From Clostridiaceae bacterium (GTDB lineage Bacteria > Bacillota > Clostridia > Oscillospirales > Acutalibacteraceae), in NCBI GenBank assembly GCA_016293225.1, contig JAEDEQ010000002.1, positions 1 to 64,000 on the forward strand: 64,000 nucleotides of DNA. The letters run 5' to 3'. Below are positions 15,415 to 25,029 of this stretch, one piece after another; position 1 is the stretch's first letter, and every line of letters starts with the position of its first letter. The position numbers and the translations under genes were made by a program. The notes under the pieces were generated by a model. It was not told the origin of the DNA and did not search any database. It saw only the letters and a list, made by a program, of their open reading frames with translations.

Positions 15415-16107
15415 ATGAACAGCTTCAAGGGCTTTGACAGAGATACTTTTCTCATGCTTGCCGAAAACAAATTCAACGACAGCAAGCCGTATTATGAGTC
15501 GGTCAAGGAACAGCTCAAGCAAAAGGCGATTGTTCCTATGCGCGAAATATGCGCCGACCTTTCCGACCTGCTTTTTGAGATTGACAACCATATGAATCTC
15601 ATTCCCGTAAAAATGGTTTCAAGAATACGCCGCGACACACGCCGTGCAAAAAATATGAACATGTACCGCGATAACATCTGGTGTATGTTTATGCGCAATA
15701 AATACGAATGGACTCATCAGCCGTGTATGTGGTTTGAAATTATGCCCGGCTGTTACTCGATAGGAGTCGGAATGTTCAGAACCGATTCCGCTTTCCTTGA
15801 GTGTTACCGCGAGGTGTTCAGGGAAAACAGCGGTGAATTCAGAGCCGCGCTTGAAGGCGTTCTTTCGGCAGGAGCCGAAAGGGACCTTGAACGCTACGCC
15901 AAGGACAAACCGGGAAAGGTTCCGGACGACCTTGCGGATTATTACAACGCAAAGAACCTTTATTTTATCAAAAGCAGTTTTGATATGGAGCCGCTGTTTG
16001 ACGGCAGCGTTCTTGAAGAACTGCAAAACACTCTTTCGGCCTATGCTCCGATGTATAACTTCTTTTTGAAAGCTACGGAAAAATCTATTACCGAGAAAGG
16101 AAGATAA
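15415..16107 (+). CDS. DUF2461-family protein
   Basis: Uncharacterised 230-aa soluble protein. The segment VSRIRRDTRRAKNMNMY followed by aromatic-rich strands (CMWFEIMPGCYSIGVGMF) matches the DUF2461/TIGR02453 family, which shares a conserved R-RDTR-K motif of unknown function. The ribosome site is a purine-rich AAAGGAAAA. It sits between the PLP enzyme and a phosphomutase, 5 nt from the latter, so it is almost certainly co-transcribed. No signal peptide or membrane segment is visible. Confidence 0.72.
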   Translation: MNSFKGFDRDTFLMLAENKFNDSKPYYESVKEQLKQKAIVPMREICADLSDLLFEIDNHMNLIPVKMVSRIRRDTRRAKNMNMYRDNIWCMFMRNKYEWTHQPCMWFEIMPGCYSIGVGMFRTDSAFLECYREVFRENSGEFRAALEGVLSAGAERDLERYAKDKPGKVPDDLADYYNAKNLYFIKSSFDMEPLFDGSVLEELQNTLSAYAPMYNFFLKATEKSITEKGR

Positions 16108-16111
16108 CCCG

Positions 16112-17629
16112 ATGTCAAGATATGACCTTTACAAAAAACTCAAAAGCGGAACGGATATCAGAGGTGTTGCCGTTGAAACCGAAGGCTCTCCGGTTCAGCT
16201 TGATGATTTGGCAGTTTATGACCTGACCTGCGGCTTTTGCGAATGGCTTTTGCAAAACGGCGCTTCGCTTTCGGGCAGGATTGCGGTCGGCCACGATTCG
16301 CGCATTTCTGCCGAAAGGATAAAAAAGCAGGTTATCAGCGCCCTTTGCACTTACGGCTTTTATGTTTACGACTGCGGACTTTCTTCAACTCCGGCAATGT
16401 TCATGACAACGGTTGAGCTTAACTGCCTTGCCGCCGTTCAGATTACCGCAAGCCACCACCCGTTTGACAGAAACGGACTGAAATTTTTCACAAAGCACGG
16501 CGGTCTGGACAGCGGTGACCTTGACGCCGTTATTGAAAACACCCGCACCTTTGTCCTGCCGAAAAAGCATCGCTTTTCAATCGAAAAGATTGATTTCATG
16601 TCCGTTTACGCCAAAAGACTGCGCAACATGATTTGCAGCGAGGTTAACGCAAGCGAATATGACCGGCCGCTGCTCGGATATAAGATTATTGTTGACGCCG
16701 GCAACGGAGTCGGCGGCTTTTACGCCACCGAGGTTCTTGCAAAGCTCGGCGCGGATATCAGCGGCAGCCAGTTCCTTGAGCCGGACGGAATGTTCCCGAA
16801 CCATGCGCCGAACCCCGAAAACAAAGAGGCAATGAAGTCCATCAGCGACGCCGTTATCAGAAACCACGCCGATCTCGGAGTCATTTTTGATACCGATGTT
16901 GACAGAGCAAGCTGTGTTGACGAAAACGGAACGGAAATCAATCGTAACCGCCTTGTGGCGCTTGCTTCAATTATTGCGCTTGAGGGCAACGAGGGCGGAA
17001 CCATTGTTACCGACAGCGTTACCTCGACCGGTCTTACCGATTTCATCAACAATTTCCTCGGCGGCGTTCATTACCGCTATAAGCGCGGATACCGCAATGT
17101 TATCAACGAACAGCTTCGGCTCGAGAGCGAGGGAGTCAACTGTCCGCTCGCCATTGAAACCTCGGGTCACGCCGCTTTCAGGGAGAATTACTATCTTGAT
17201 GACGGCGCATATCTTATCACAAAAATTGTTATCAAAATGGCTCAGATGGGTAAAAAGGGCATGAAGCTTGAATCCCTGATTGCAGACCTCAAAGACCCTG
17301 AAGAAGCGTGCGAGCTGCGCCTTAAAATCAAAAAAGATGATTTCAGAGCCTACGGAAACGGCGTTATTGCCGCGCTTGAAAAGTATGCGGCAGGAAGAAA
17401 GGGCTGGAAAACAGCCGACGACAACCGCGAGGGTATTCGCGTTTATCTTGATAAGGACCACGGCAACGGCTGGTTCCTGCTGAGGCTCAGTGTCCATGAT
17501 CCGATTATGCCGCTCAATATTGAAAGCGACTCGGCAGGCGGAACGAAAAAAATTGCCGGGGAACTCTATTCTTTCCTTAAAAATCTTGACGGTCTTGAAA
17601 CGGACGTTGTGCGAAACTATATCGGCTGA
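16112..17629 (+). CDS. manB: Phosphomannomutase/phosphoglucomutase (ManB type)
   Basis: Second alpha-phosphohexomutase in the window, 505 aa, of the ManB/AlgC class that isomerises mannose or glucose phosphates for sugar-nucleotide synthesis. The active-site phosphoserine loop is TASHHP (112-117, Ser 114), the magnesium loop is DTDVDR (260-265) and the sugar-specificity loop is ETSGHAAFRE. The phosphate-binding loop near the C-terminus appears degenerate compared with the RPSGTEP of the 3.4-kb enzyme: SVHDPIMPLNIE occupies that place, as in other members of this branch. It is last in its operon. Confidence 0.85.
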   Translation: MSRYDLYKKLKSGTDIRGVAVETEGSPVQLDDLAVYDLTCGFCEWLLQNGASLSGRIAVGHDSRISAERIKKQVISALCTYGFYVYDCGLSSTPAMFMTTVELNCLAAVQITASHHPFDRNGLKFFTKHGGLDSGDLDAVIENTRTFVLPKKHRFSIEKIDFMSVYAKRLRNMICSEVNASEYDRPLLGYKIIVDAGNGVGGFYATEVLAKLGADISGSQFLEPDGMFPNHAPNPENKEAMKSISDAVIRNHADLGVIFDTDVDRASCVDENGTEINRNRLVALASIIALEGNEGGTIVTDSVTSTGLTDFINNFLGGVHYRYKRGYRNVINEQLRLESEGVNCPLAIETSGHAAFRENYYLDDGAYLITKIVIKMAQMGKKGMKLESLIADLKDPEEACELRLKIKKDDFRAYGNGVIAALEKYAAGRKGWKTADDNREGIRVYLDKDHGNGWFLLRLSVHDPIMPLNIESDSAGGTKKIAGELYSFLKNLDGLETDVVRNYIG

Positions 17630-17670
17630 AAACAGGAAAACAAAGCTTTGAAAAAGGAGTGAGGAAGCGA

Positions 17671-18990
17671 ATGAAAAGGTTCACAACGGCTGTTATACTG
17701 CTGATGCTCTTTGCGGCCGGTCTGATTTTGCTTTTTAGCCTTAAATCAAAGCCTATAGATTCGCTTCTTCACGCTCCCGTGCGCGATGAACAGAGCGCTC
17801 AGATCTGGCAGGTCTTTGAAAAGGCTGCGGGCAGGAATTATACGCTCAAAACCCCGACGGACGGCGATCACCGCTCGGCTCTCATTCATGTTGACCTTGA
17901 CGGCGACAGTAAAGAGGAAATCCTTGCTTTCTATTCAAAAGAGGGCGCGAGCGAAACCGTTTTTCTTCAGATTTTCGGTGCCGCGGATAACGGCTGGGCT
18001 GCCCTTGCCGGAGCGGAAAGCGGCTTTAACGAGGTCAAGCAGGTTGAATTTGCCGACATTAACGGCGACGGAATGCTTGAAATAATCATCGGCTGGGGAC
18101 TTCAGAGCAGCAAGCTCATTCAGCAGCTGAACATCTATACCGTTGATATTGAAAAAGCCGAGATTAAGAGCATTTTTCTGACAAAGTATTCCGTGTTCGG
18201 AGTTTTTGATATGAATGCGGACGGAAAAAGCGAGCTTGCCGTAATTTACGGCGACAAATCGGCCGCTTCCGCGCTTTCGGTTCTGAAAGTCTTTTCCTGT
18301 ACTTCGGGAAAAGTCAGTCAGGCTGTTTCGCTCGATGTTGATCCTGTAATTTCAACCGTTTCTAAGATATCGTTTGATTATTTACGCAGAACGAACGAAA
18401 GCCGTGTGTATATTGACGGTTTTACCGCGGACGGACAGATGACGACTGATATGATGTGCTTTGACATTGAAAAGAGCGGGCTTGAACGTGTTTTTATTGA
18501 CGGAAAAACAGTTTCCGGCATTTCAAAACGCAGCTCGAATGTTGAATGTAAGGACATTAACGGCGACGGTGTGATTGAAATTCCTACTCAGCAAAAGCTT
18601 GAGCATAAGGAGCTTTCCTCAAGCATAATCGAATGGAAAGCCGTCCTTGGCGATAAGCTTTCAAAGGCTGCTTCCTATTTTGACAACCGCGAAAACGGCT
18701 ATTATTTTGAAATACCGAAGCAGCTTGAAAAGAATACGATACCCGTTCTGCTTTCGGACGGCGAAACAATGCGGCTGTACCTTATTGATGAGGACGCGGA
18801 CGGCTCGCTGCAGAATGTTCCGCTTTTTGAAATAAGGCTCGAATCCGAAGAAATGCATAGCGTGCTTTCCGGTCGGTTCAGACCGCTCGGAAGCTATAAA
18901 GGAAAAAAGTATTATTACAGAATTTTTGAAGCCGGCGACAAGCTCGGCATTACAAAAAAAGATATATCATCGGGAATTATATATAATTGA
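17671..18990 (+). CDS. Membrane-anchored FG-GAP/VCBS-repeat protein
   Basis: Uncharacterised 439-aa protein with a single N-terminal membrane segment (about 7-25) and no lipobox Cys. The extracytoplasmic part contains several Asp-rich calcium-binding-like repeats: DLDGDSKEEI, DINGDGMLEI, DMNADGKSEL, DINGDGVIEI and DEDADGS. Their spacing fits beta-propeller FG-GAP/VCBS blades. ATG 17671 is preferred; a GTG at 17659 overlaps AAGGAG. The stop is 10 nt before the response regulator start, so the gene likely belongs with the two-component system and may sense or report on the cell envelope. That role is inference. Confidence 0.7.
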   Translation: MKRFTTAVILLMLFAAGLILLFSLKSKPIDSLLHAPVRDEQSAQIWQVFEKAAGRNYTLKTPTDGDHRSALIHVDLDGDSKEEILAFYSKEGASETVFLQIFGAADNGWAALAGAESGFNEVKQVEFADINGDGMLEIIIGWGLQSSKLIQQLNIYTVDIEKAEIKSIFLTKYSVFGVFDMNADGKSELAVIYGDKSAASALSVLKVFSCTSGKVSQAVSLDVDPVISTVSKISFDYLRRTNESRVYIDGFTADGQMTTDMMCFDIEKSGLERVFIDGKTVSGISKRSSNVECKDINGDGVIEIPTQQKLEHKELSSSIIEWKAVLGDKLSKAASYFDNRENGYYFEIPKQLEKNTIPVLLSDGETMRLYLIDEDADGSLQNVPLFEIRLESEEMHSVLSGRFRPLGSYKGKKYYYRIFEAGDKLGITKKDISSGIIYN

Positions 18991-19000
18991 GGTGAGAGGA

Positions 19001-19702
19001 TTGAAAAAAGTTCTTGTTGCCGAAGACGAAGGCTCAATCAGAGAGTTTATTACACTGAACCTTGCCAAGGCGGGCTACAATGTTTCCGAGGCGAAAAACG
19101 GCGCCGAAGCGATGGAGCTTTTTGACAGGGAAAAAGATTCGTTCGACATTGTACTGCTTGATGTTATGATGCCGTTTGCAAGCGGTATCGACGTCTGCCG
19201 TCACATCCGCGAAAAATCGCAGAATATCGGCGTAATCTTCCTGAGTGCAAAAGCGCAGGAGCAGGACAAGGTCTACGGACTTTATTGCGGCGCGGACGAT
19301 TACATAACAAAGCCGTTTTCGGTAACGGAGCTTCTTGCGCGTATCGACTCTGTTTACCGCAGGGTTCGGCTGAGCAAAGAGCTGCTTTCTGCTTACAGCG
19401 ATGAGATTACCTGCGGAAGCTTTGTTCTGAGCACAAAAAAGCGGGCTGTTTTTTGCGGCAAGCAGCGCATTGATCTTTCACAGATAGAGTTTCAAATTCT
19501 TGAATACTTTTTTTCGTGCCCCGGAAAAACCGTCAGCCGCGAGGAGCTTCTGACTCAGGTCTGGGGAGAAAGCTATTACGGAGACGATAAGGTTGTTGAC
19601 GTCAATATCAGACGCCTGCGCCTGAAGATTGAAAAAGACCCGTCCTGTCCCGAGCACTTAATCACGGTCTGGGGCAAGGGCTATAAATGGGTAGCGGATT
19701 AA
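19001..19702 (+). CDS. OmpR/PhoB-family response regulator
   Basis: DNA-binding response regulator of 233 aa. The receiver domain has the acidic pocket (Glu 8, Asp 9), phospho-acceptor Asp 54 in LLDVMMP and Lys 104 in TKPFS. A winged-helix output domain follows at about 130-233, ending VWGKGYKWV. TTG 19001 is chosen, 7 nt after a GAGGT; in-frame starts further upstream lie inside the preceding gene. It forms an operon with the kinase 22 nt downstream. Target genes cannot be named from sequence. Confidence 0.9.
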   Translation: MKKVLVAEDEGSIREFITLNLAKAGYNVSEAKNGAEAMELFDREKDSFDIVLLDVMMPFASGIDVCRHIREKSQNIGVIFLSAKAQEQDKVYGLYCGADDYITKPFSVTELLARIDSVYRRVRLSKELLSAYSDEITCGSFVLSTKKRAVFCGKQRIDLSQIEFQILEYFFSCPGKTVSREELLTQVWGESYYGDDKVVDVNIRRLRLKIEKDPSCPEHLITVWGKGYKWVAD

Positions 19703-19724
19703 AAAACGGCAGAATATAAGGACG

Positions 19725-21152
19725 GTGAGTGCTATCAAAAGAACAATTAAAGCGCGGTGGCTTCGCAACATCTTCATCGTCACCGTTGTAATACTCGTCG
19801 TCATTTCCGGAATACTTGCCTATTCCGTATATCAGAGATACAACCACGCGGCTCAGATGACGCTGAAATCGTGCGACACCGACGTTGCCGATACATATTT
19901 CAGCTACTATTATCCGCTCGATTCAAAAACCTTTTCCGAGGCCGCTGCAAACTTTGTTGAAAACTATGAATACCGTGATAAAATTGAAATATGGGTAATT
20001 GACAAAAGCGGAAATCCGTTGGTTTCCTCCGGCGGCTATGAAATCGGCGAATACACCGAAATGCCGGATTATTACGAAGCGCTGAATTCCGAAAATAAAA
20101 CGGCTGTTAAAAGATGCCGCACCTTCTGGGGCGAGCCCGTTATGGCAATGAGCTACATTCTCAGAGACTCATCGGGCGAAAACTGCGGCGCCGTGCGCTA
20201 TCTTGTTTCGCTCCGTGACGTAAATCTTCAGTATTATCTGATAATCGGCACGATAATTGCAGGCGTTTTTCTGATTGCGATGCTGATGTTCAATTCCGGA
20301 TATTACTTTGTTTCTTCAATAGTGAACCCCGTCAAGGTGGTCAATCAGACCGCGAAAAGAATTGCCAAGGGCGATTTTTCCGCGCGTATTTCGATTCCGC
20401 ATACCGATGACGAAATCGGGGAGCTGTGTGATACCATCAACGACATGGCCCGCCAGCTCGGTCAGATGGATGAGATGAAAAACAGCTTCATTTCAACCGT
20501 GTCTCATGAAATCCGGACGCCGCTGACCGCAATCAAGGGCTGGAGCGAAACCCTCTCGTCTTCCGCCGAAAAGAGCGAGGACGAGGTTTTGAAAAGGGGA
20601 CTGAAAATCATTACGTCCGAAACGGGCAGGCTTTCCTCAATGGTTGAGGAGCTGCTTGATTTTTCAAGGATGCAGAGCGGAAAGCTTAAAATGAAAAACG
20701 GCGTTGTTGACATAATTGCGGAGGTTCAGCAGGCATACCTGATGTATCGTCCGAAAGCTGAAAAAGAGGGCAAGACGCTCCGGCTTGTTCTGCCGAAGAA
20801 CGAGGAAAGCTTTGTTGACGGCGACAGCGACAGAATCTGTCAGGTGTTCATTAACATTCTTGATAATGCAGTAAAATATACCGAAACAAACGGAAAAATC
20901 ATAATTAAGGTTGAAAACCTGAAAAAATATGTTAAAATATCTTTCAGTGACAACGGCTGCGGAATTTCAAAATCCGATCTTCAGCACGTTAAAGAAAAAT
21001 TTTATAAAGCCAACAACGAAAAGCACGGAACCGGTATAGGTCTTGCCGTTGTTGATGAGATAATTAAGCTTCATAACGGCTTGTTCAGGATAGACAGCAC
21101 CGAGAATAAGGGTACAACGGTTGAGGTCATGTTCCCGTTGCATACGGCCTGA
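19725..21152 (+). CDS. Sensor histidine kinase
   Basis: Membrane-bound kinase partner of the preceding response regulator, 475 aa. Two membrane segments (about 15-36 and 172-190) flank an extracytoplasmic sensor of about 135 residues that resembles a dCache/PAS-type fold. HAMP (about 195-245) and HisKA follow, with phospho-accepting His 261 in STVSHEIRTPLTAIKGW. The ATPase domain shows the N box NILDNAVKYT, G1 DNGCGIS and G2 GTGIGLAVV. All catalytic motifs are intact. The start is taken as GTG 19725; the AAGGAC before it is close, so the exact start is uncertain. Confidence 0.9.
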   Translation: MSAIKRTIKARWLRNIFIVTVVILVVISGILAYSVYQRYNHAAQMTLKSCDTDVADTYFSYYYPLDSKTFSEAAANFVENYEYRDKIEIWVIDKSGNPLVSSGGYEIGEYTEMPDYYEALNSENKTAVKRCRTFWGEPVMAMSYILRDSSGENCGAVRYLVSLRDVNLQYYLIIGTIIAGVFLIAMLMFNSGYYFVSSIVNPVKVVNQTAKRIAKGDFSARISIPHTDDEIGELCDTINDMARQLGQMDEMKNSFISTVSHEIRTPLTAIKGWSETLSSSAEKSEDEVLKRGLKIITSETGRLSSMVEELLDFSRMQSGKLKMKNGVVDIIAEVQQAYLMYRPKAEKEGKTLRLVLPKNEESFVDGDSDRICQVFINILDNAVKYTETNGKIIIKVENLKKYVKISFSDNGCGISKSDLQHVKEKFYKANNEKHGTGIGLAVVDEIIKLHNGLFRIDSTENKGTTVEVMFPLHTA

Positions 21153-21161
21153 AAACAGCCA

Positions 21162-21178
21162 AACCGGCTTTGCCGGTT
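21162..21178 (+). other. Short perfect hairpin before yqhQ
   Basis: AACCGGC/GCCGGTT with a TTT loop lies between the kinase stop and the AAAGGAGG of the next gene. There is no T-run, so it is not a convincing terminator. It may stabilise or separate transcripts. Confidence 0.4.
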
Positions 21179-21196
21179 ATAAAAGGAGGACTGAAA

Positions 21197-22180
21197 TTGA
21201 GCAAAAACAGCAGTGTTATTCATAAAACATCGGTCGGCGGTCAGGCGCTCATTGAGGGCATAATGATGCAGGGACCCAAGGGCGCGGCAATGTCCGTCCG
21301 TCTCCCGGACGGAACCATTGACACGGAAGAAAAAGAGTTCAGGCATATCAGAGACAAGGTGAAGTTCCTCGGCTTTCCGGTCATACGCGGCTGCGTGAAC
21401 TTTGTTGAGTCGATGATTTTCGGCTATAAATGCCTGATGGAGTCGGCGGAAAAAAGCGGCTTTGAGGAAATTGAAAACAGCGAGGAAAACCAGTCGAAGC
21501 TTGATAAATGGCTTTCCGAGCACCTGAGCAAAAAGGTCATGAGCGTAATAACGGGCGTTGCGTCCGTCCTCGGGGTTCTGCTTGCCTTTGCTTTGTTTTT
21601 CTTCCTGCCGTCAAAAATCACCGATTTCTTCAACAACCTTGCGTCCGGTGCGCTTACTAATTTCCGCGCGCTCATCGAAGGCATTATGAGAATGATAATT
21701 TTCATTGCGTATATTGCTTTGGTCTCGCTCATGAAGGATATAAAAAGGACTTTTATGTATCACGGCGCGGAGCACAAAACAATTTTTTGCTATGAGCACG
21801 GACTTGAGCTGACCGTTGAAAACGTCCGGAAGCAAAGCCGCTTTCATCCCCGCTGCGGAACAAGCTTCATGTTTGTAATGATAATCATAAGCGTTATAAT
21901 TTCTTCAATTATTTCCGTTGCATTTCCGTATCTGAGGAATAATATTGCCGTGTGGATGATTATCAAGCTGCTCATTCTGCCGCTTGTAATGGGCTTCGGA
22001 TATGAGTTTATAAAGTATGCCGGCAGACACGATAATCTTTTGGTCAAGATTCTTTCCGCACCGGGTCTCTGGATGCAGAGGCTCACCACAAAGGAGCCGG
22101 ACGATTCAATGATCGAGGTCGGTATTGCGGCGTTCAAAGCCGTTATTACCGACAACCCGGAGGACGACGCAATAAGATGA
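21197..22180 (+). CDS. yqhQ: DUF1385 membrane protein (YqhQ family)
   Basis: Uncharacterised polytopic membrane protein, 327 aa. The N-terminal GGQALIEGIMMQGP and the central YHGAEHKTIFCYE with FHPRCGTSFM are DUF1385 hallmarks. Four or more membrane segments follow the first 130 residues. TTG 21197 follows AAAGGAGG at 8 nt. In many Clostridia it precedes prmC and prfA; here prmC follows with a 4-nt ATGA overlap, but prfA does not. The conserved His and Cys residues suggest metal binding; function is unknown. Confidence 0.85.
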   Translation: MSKNSSVIHKTSVGGQALIEGIMMQGPKGAAMSVRLPDGTIDTEEKEFRHIRDKVKFLGFPVIRGCVNFVESMIFGYKCLMESAEKSGFEEIENSEENQSKLDKWLSEHLSKKVMSVITGVASVLGVLLAFALFFFLPSKITDFFNNLASGALTNFRALIEGIMRMIIFIAYIALVSLMKDIKRTFMYHGAEHKTIFCYEHGLELTVENVRKQSRFHPRCGTSFMFVMIIISVIISSIISVAFPYLRNNIAVWMIIKLLILPLVMGFGYEFIKYAGRHDNLLVKILSAPGLWMQRLTTKEPDDSMIEVGIAAFKAVITDNPEDDAIR

Positions 22181-23028
22181 CGGTCTTTGAACTTTATAAA
22201 TTCTGCGAAAGCGAGCTTGAAAAGAACAAAAAGGCTGACGCCGGAACAGAAGCAAGGCTGATTCTGCAAAAGGTTTTCGGGTTTGACAGAACACAGCTTC
22301 TTTTGAGCAAGGATAACCTTGCAGATGCAAAAGCTGTTGCCGAAGCTCAAAGGATACTTGAACAGCGGGAAAAGAATATTCCGCTTCAGTATATTCTCGG
22401 TGAATGGGATTTTTACGGACAAACCTTTAAAGTGGGCGAGGGTGTTCTTATTCCGCGCCCGGAAACGGAGGAGCTTTGCACTGCCGTTATTGAAAGGCTG
22501 AAAAAAATGCAGGCGCCGACCGTATTCGATCTCTGCGCCGGCAGCGGCTGTATCGGTATAACGCTCAAAAAGCAGGTTATGCAGGCGAATGTGTATCTTG
22601 TTGAATACTTTGATGAAGCGCTCGGGTTTTTAAACAAAAACCGAATGGCGCTTTCGGTTGCAAGGTCTGTTCCGGCAATTAAAGGTGACGTTCTTGAGGG
22701 ATATGAAAAATTCGGCTTTCTGCCGCGCCCCGATGTGATTGTATCAAATCCGCCGTACATTAAAAAAAGCGAGCTTTCCTCCCTTCAAAGCGAGGTTCGG
22801 TGCGAACCGTCAACAGCTCTGGACGGCGGTGAGGACGGACTTGTGTTTTACCGTGCCTTTGCCGAAAAATGGCTGCCGTTCATCAATGAAAAAGGCTTCA
22901 TCGCAGTTGAATGCGGCGAGACTCAGGCGGAAAAAATTGCTTCGCTTTTTTCAAAGCACAGCAGCGAAATTACTGTACTAAAAGACTTCAACGGCATTGA
23001 CCGCTTTGTTATTGCCGGGAAAGGGTAA
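22177..23028 (+). CDS. prmC: Release factor N5-glutamine methyltransferase PrmC
   Basis: SAM-dependent enzyme that methylates the GGQ glutamine of release factors RF1/RF2 and so speeds peptide release. The 283-aa protein has an N-terminal helical substrate-binding domain, the SAM-binding strand FDLCAGSGCIGI (about 117-128) and the catalytic NPPY motif (191-194). The start overlaps the yqhQ stop (ATGA), implying coupling. The RF1 gene prfA, its usual neighbour, is not in the window. Confidence 0.93.
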   Translation: MTVFELYKFCESELEKNKKADAGTEARLILQKVFGFDRTQLLLSKDNLADAKAVAEAQRILEQREKNIPLQYILGEWDFYGQTFKVGEGVLIPRPETEELCTAVIERLKKMQAPTVFDLCAGSGCIGITLKKQVMQANVYLVEYFDEALGFLNKNRMALSVARSVPAIKGDVLEGYEKFGFLPRPDVIVSNPPYIKKSELSSLQSEVRCEPSTALDGGEDGLVFYRAFAEKWLPFINEKGFIAVECGETQAEKIASLFSKHSSEITVLKDFNGIDRFVIAGKG

Positions 23029-23030
23029 TT

Positions 23031-23717
23031 ATGATCTACGACCTGTTCAGAGAGGGCTTCACAATTCAGGTGGTTCTCAATTTGTTTGCAAGAGTTTTTG
23101 TAATGTTCTGCATTTTGCCGGTGCATGAGTTTGCCCATGCGCTCCTTTCAACAAAGCTCGGCGATCAGACCGCGCGCCTTTCGGGCAGACTGACGCTCAA
23201 TCCCCTTGCACATCTTGACTTTTTCGGCGCGCTTTTGATGATTATTGCCGGCTTCGGTTATGCAAAGCCCGTTCCGGTCAATATGAACAATTTTCCTCCG
23301 AAGAGAAGAAAATCATATATGGCGCTTACAGCCCTTGCCGGACCGCTTTCCAACCTGATAATGGCGTTTGTTTTTTCAATTTTCTATTGCGCCGTGTTCA
23401 GGTTCGGTTCGCCGACAGAGGGCAGCATGGCGGAAGCCGTTCTGCTTTTCTTCCTCTATGTTGCTCAGATAAACGTATCGCTTGCCGTGTTCAACCTCAT
23501 TCCCGTTCCGCCGCTTGACGGCTCCAGGATACTAACGGCTGTTCTTCCGGACAGGTATTACTATACGCTCATGAAATATGAACGCTATATTGTATATGCG
23601 GTGCTGGCGCTGGTGCTTTTCGGCGCTCTCGATACGCCCATATCGCTTGCCACAACATACACAATGCAGTTGTTTATAAAGCTTGCGGGTCTTATTTTCG
23701 GCCTGCATGTGGATTGA
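23031..23717 (+). CDS. Site-2 protease family (M50) membrane metalloprotease
   Basis: Intramembrane zinc protease-like protein of 228 aa with about five to six membrane helices. The zinc motif HEFAH (32-36) lies in the first helical hairpin and the third ligand in NLIPVPPLDG (about 157-166). This compact type has no PDZ domain and is common next to scpA in Firmicutes. Substrates are unknown. It begins 2 nt after prmC and ends 3 nt before scpA, so this is a single transcription unit. Confidence 0.87.
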   Translation: MIYDLFREGFTIQVVLNLFARVFVMFCILPVHEFAHALLSTKLGDQTARLSGRLTLNPLAHLDFFGALLMIIAGFGYAKPVPVNMNNFPPKRRKSYMALTALAGPLSNLIMAFVFSIFYCAVFRFGSPTEGSMAEAVLLFFLYVAQINVSLAVFNLIPVPPLDGSRILTAVLPDRYYYTLMKYERYIVYAVLALVLFGALDTPISLATTYTMQLFIKLAGLIFGLHVD

Positions 23718-23720
23718 AAA

Positions 23721-24461
23721 ATGGAAAAGATTAATTATAAGCTTGAGGTGTTTGAAGGTCCGCTTGACCTTTTGCTTCACCTCATCAGCAAGCACAAACT
23801 GAATATTAACGACATTCCGATTTTTGAACTTGTGGAGCAGTATGTCGACTATGTCCGGCAGATGGAGGAAAGCGACATGGACGTTGCAAGCGAGTTCATT
23901 GAGATGGCTGCGCGCCTTGTGTATATCAAGACGGTTTCCCTGCTTCCCGTTCACGAGGAGGCCGAGCAGTTAAAAATGGAGCTTACGGGAGAGCTTATTG
24001 AATACCGCGACTGCAAGCTGATGGCCGAAAAGCTTTCAAAGCAGGCAGACGGAGTTGATTATTTCTTCCGTGAACCGCAGCAGCTTCCGAGGAACATGAC
24101 CTACAGCCGCGTCCATGACCCGCGCGATATCCTTGCGGCATATCTCAGTGCAATAGGCAAGGAAAAGCGGAAACTTCCGCCGCCTATTGAGGCTTTCAGC
24201 TCCATTGTTTCACATAAGATTGTGTCCGTCAATTCACGGATAGTTTTCATCTACCGCAGGCTTCTCAAAAGCGCAAGGCAGAAGTTCTCCTCTTTCTTTG
24301 AGCACAGCGCTTCCCGTTCGGAAATGGTTGCAACTTTCCTTGCAATACTGGAGCTTGTTAAAAACGGAAGAGTCCGCCTCAACGATGAAAACACAGTTGT
24401 AACTCTTAATAGGAAAGGAAAAGCTGACAATGAACATGAAAGCTTTGCAGAACACCCTTGA
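23721..24461 (+). CDS. scpA: Segregation and condensation protein A
   Basis: Kleisin subunit that bridges the Smc heads in the bacterial condensin complex and helps organise and segregate the nucleoid. The N-terminus KLEVFEGPLDLLLHLISKHKLNI is highly diagnostic. The 246-aa length and the C-terminal winged-helix region are typical. It overlaps scpB by 32 nt, which suggests translational coupling to set the complex's stoichiometry. Confidence 0.94.
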   Translation: MEKINYKLEVFEGPLDLLLHLISKHKLNINDIPIFELVEQYVDYVRQMEESDMDVASEFIEMAARLVYIKTVSLLPVHEEAEQLKMELTGELIEYRDCKLMAEKLSKQADGVDYFFREPQQLPRNMTYSRVHDPRDILAAYLSAIGKEKRKLPPPIEAFSSIVSHKIVSVNSRIVFIYRRLLKSARQKFSSFFEHSASRSEMVATFLAILELVKNGRVRLNDENTVVTLNRKGKADNEHESFAEHP

Positions 24462-25029
24462 AGCGGTTCTTTTTGCCGTCGGCGAGCCTGTTGAGCTTGA
24501 AAGGCTCTCGCAGGCGCTTGAGGTTGACGAGCTGCTTCTGAGTCAGGTGCTTGAAAATCTGCGCGCCTCATATGATGAGCGTGACGGCGGACTTTGCATA
24601 CTGAAGCTTGACGATAAATATCAGATCTGTTCAAAAAAGGAATATGCCGATGAGATCAGGAAAGTGCTTGAAATCAAGCGCAACGCGCCGCTTTCCCAGG
24701 CTGCGTTTGAGGTGCTTGCCATCATTGCGTATAATCAGCCGGTCACAAAAGCCTTTGCCGAGCAAATAAGGGGCGTTGACTGCTCGGCGGTCATTTCAAC
24801 CCTTTGTCAGCGCGGCCTTATTGAAGAAAAGGGCAGGCTTGATCTTCCCGGCAGGCCGCTGATTTACGGAACAACGCCGAACTTTTTGCGCTGCTTTTGC
24901 CTGTCTTCTCTTGACGAGCTTCCGCCTGTGCCGGAAAATCCGGACAACAAAGCGGAAAAAGACGGAAAAACTCAAGAAAATTTACAATCTGAGCAGACTG
25001 ATTTTACCGAAACTGTTGACGAAAATTGA
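24430..25029 (+). CDS. scpB: Segregation and condensation protein B
   Basis: Partner of ScpA in the Smc-ScpAB condensin. It has two winged-helix domains (about 5-80 and 90-170), including EAVLFAVGEPV at the start and AFEVLAIIAYNQPVTK in the second domain. A Glu/Lys/Asn-rich tail follows, ending at residue 199. The start ATG 24430 lies inside scpA after AGGAAAGGA. It is the last gene of the yqhQ-prmC-M50-scpA-scpB run; the next promoter overlaps its stop codon. Confidence 0.92.
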   Translation: MNMKALQNTLEAVLFAVGEPVELERLSQALEVDELLLSQVLENLRASYDERDGGLCILKLDDKYQICSKKEYADEIRKVLEIKRNAPLSQAAFEVLAIIAYNQPVTKAFAEQIRGVDCSAVISTLCQRGLIEEKGRLDLPGRPLIYGTTPNFLRCFCLSSLDELPPVPENPDNKAEKDGKTQENLQSEQTDFTETVDEN

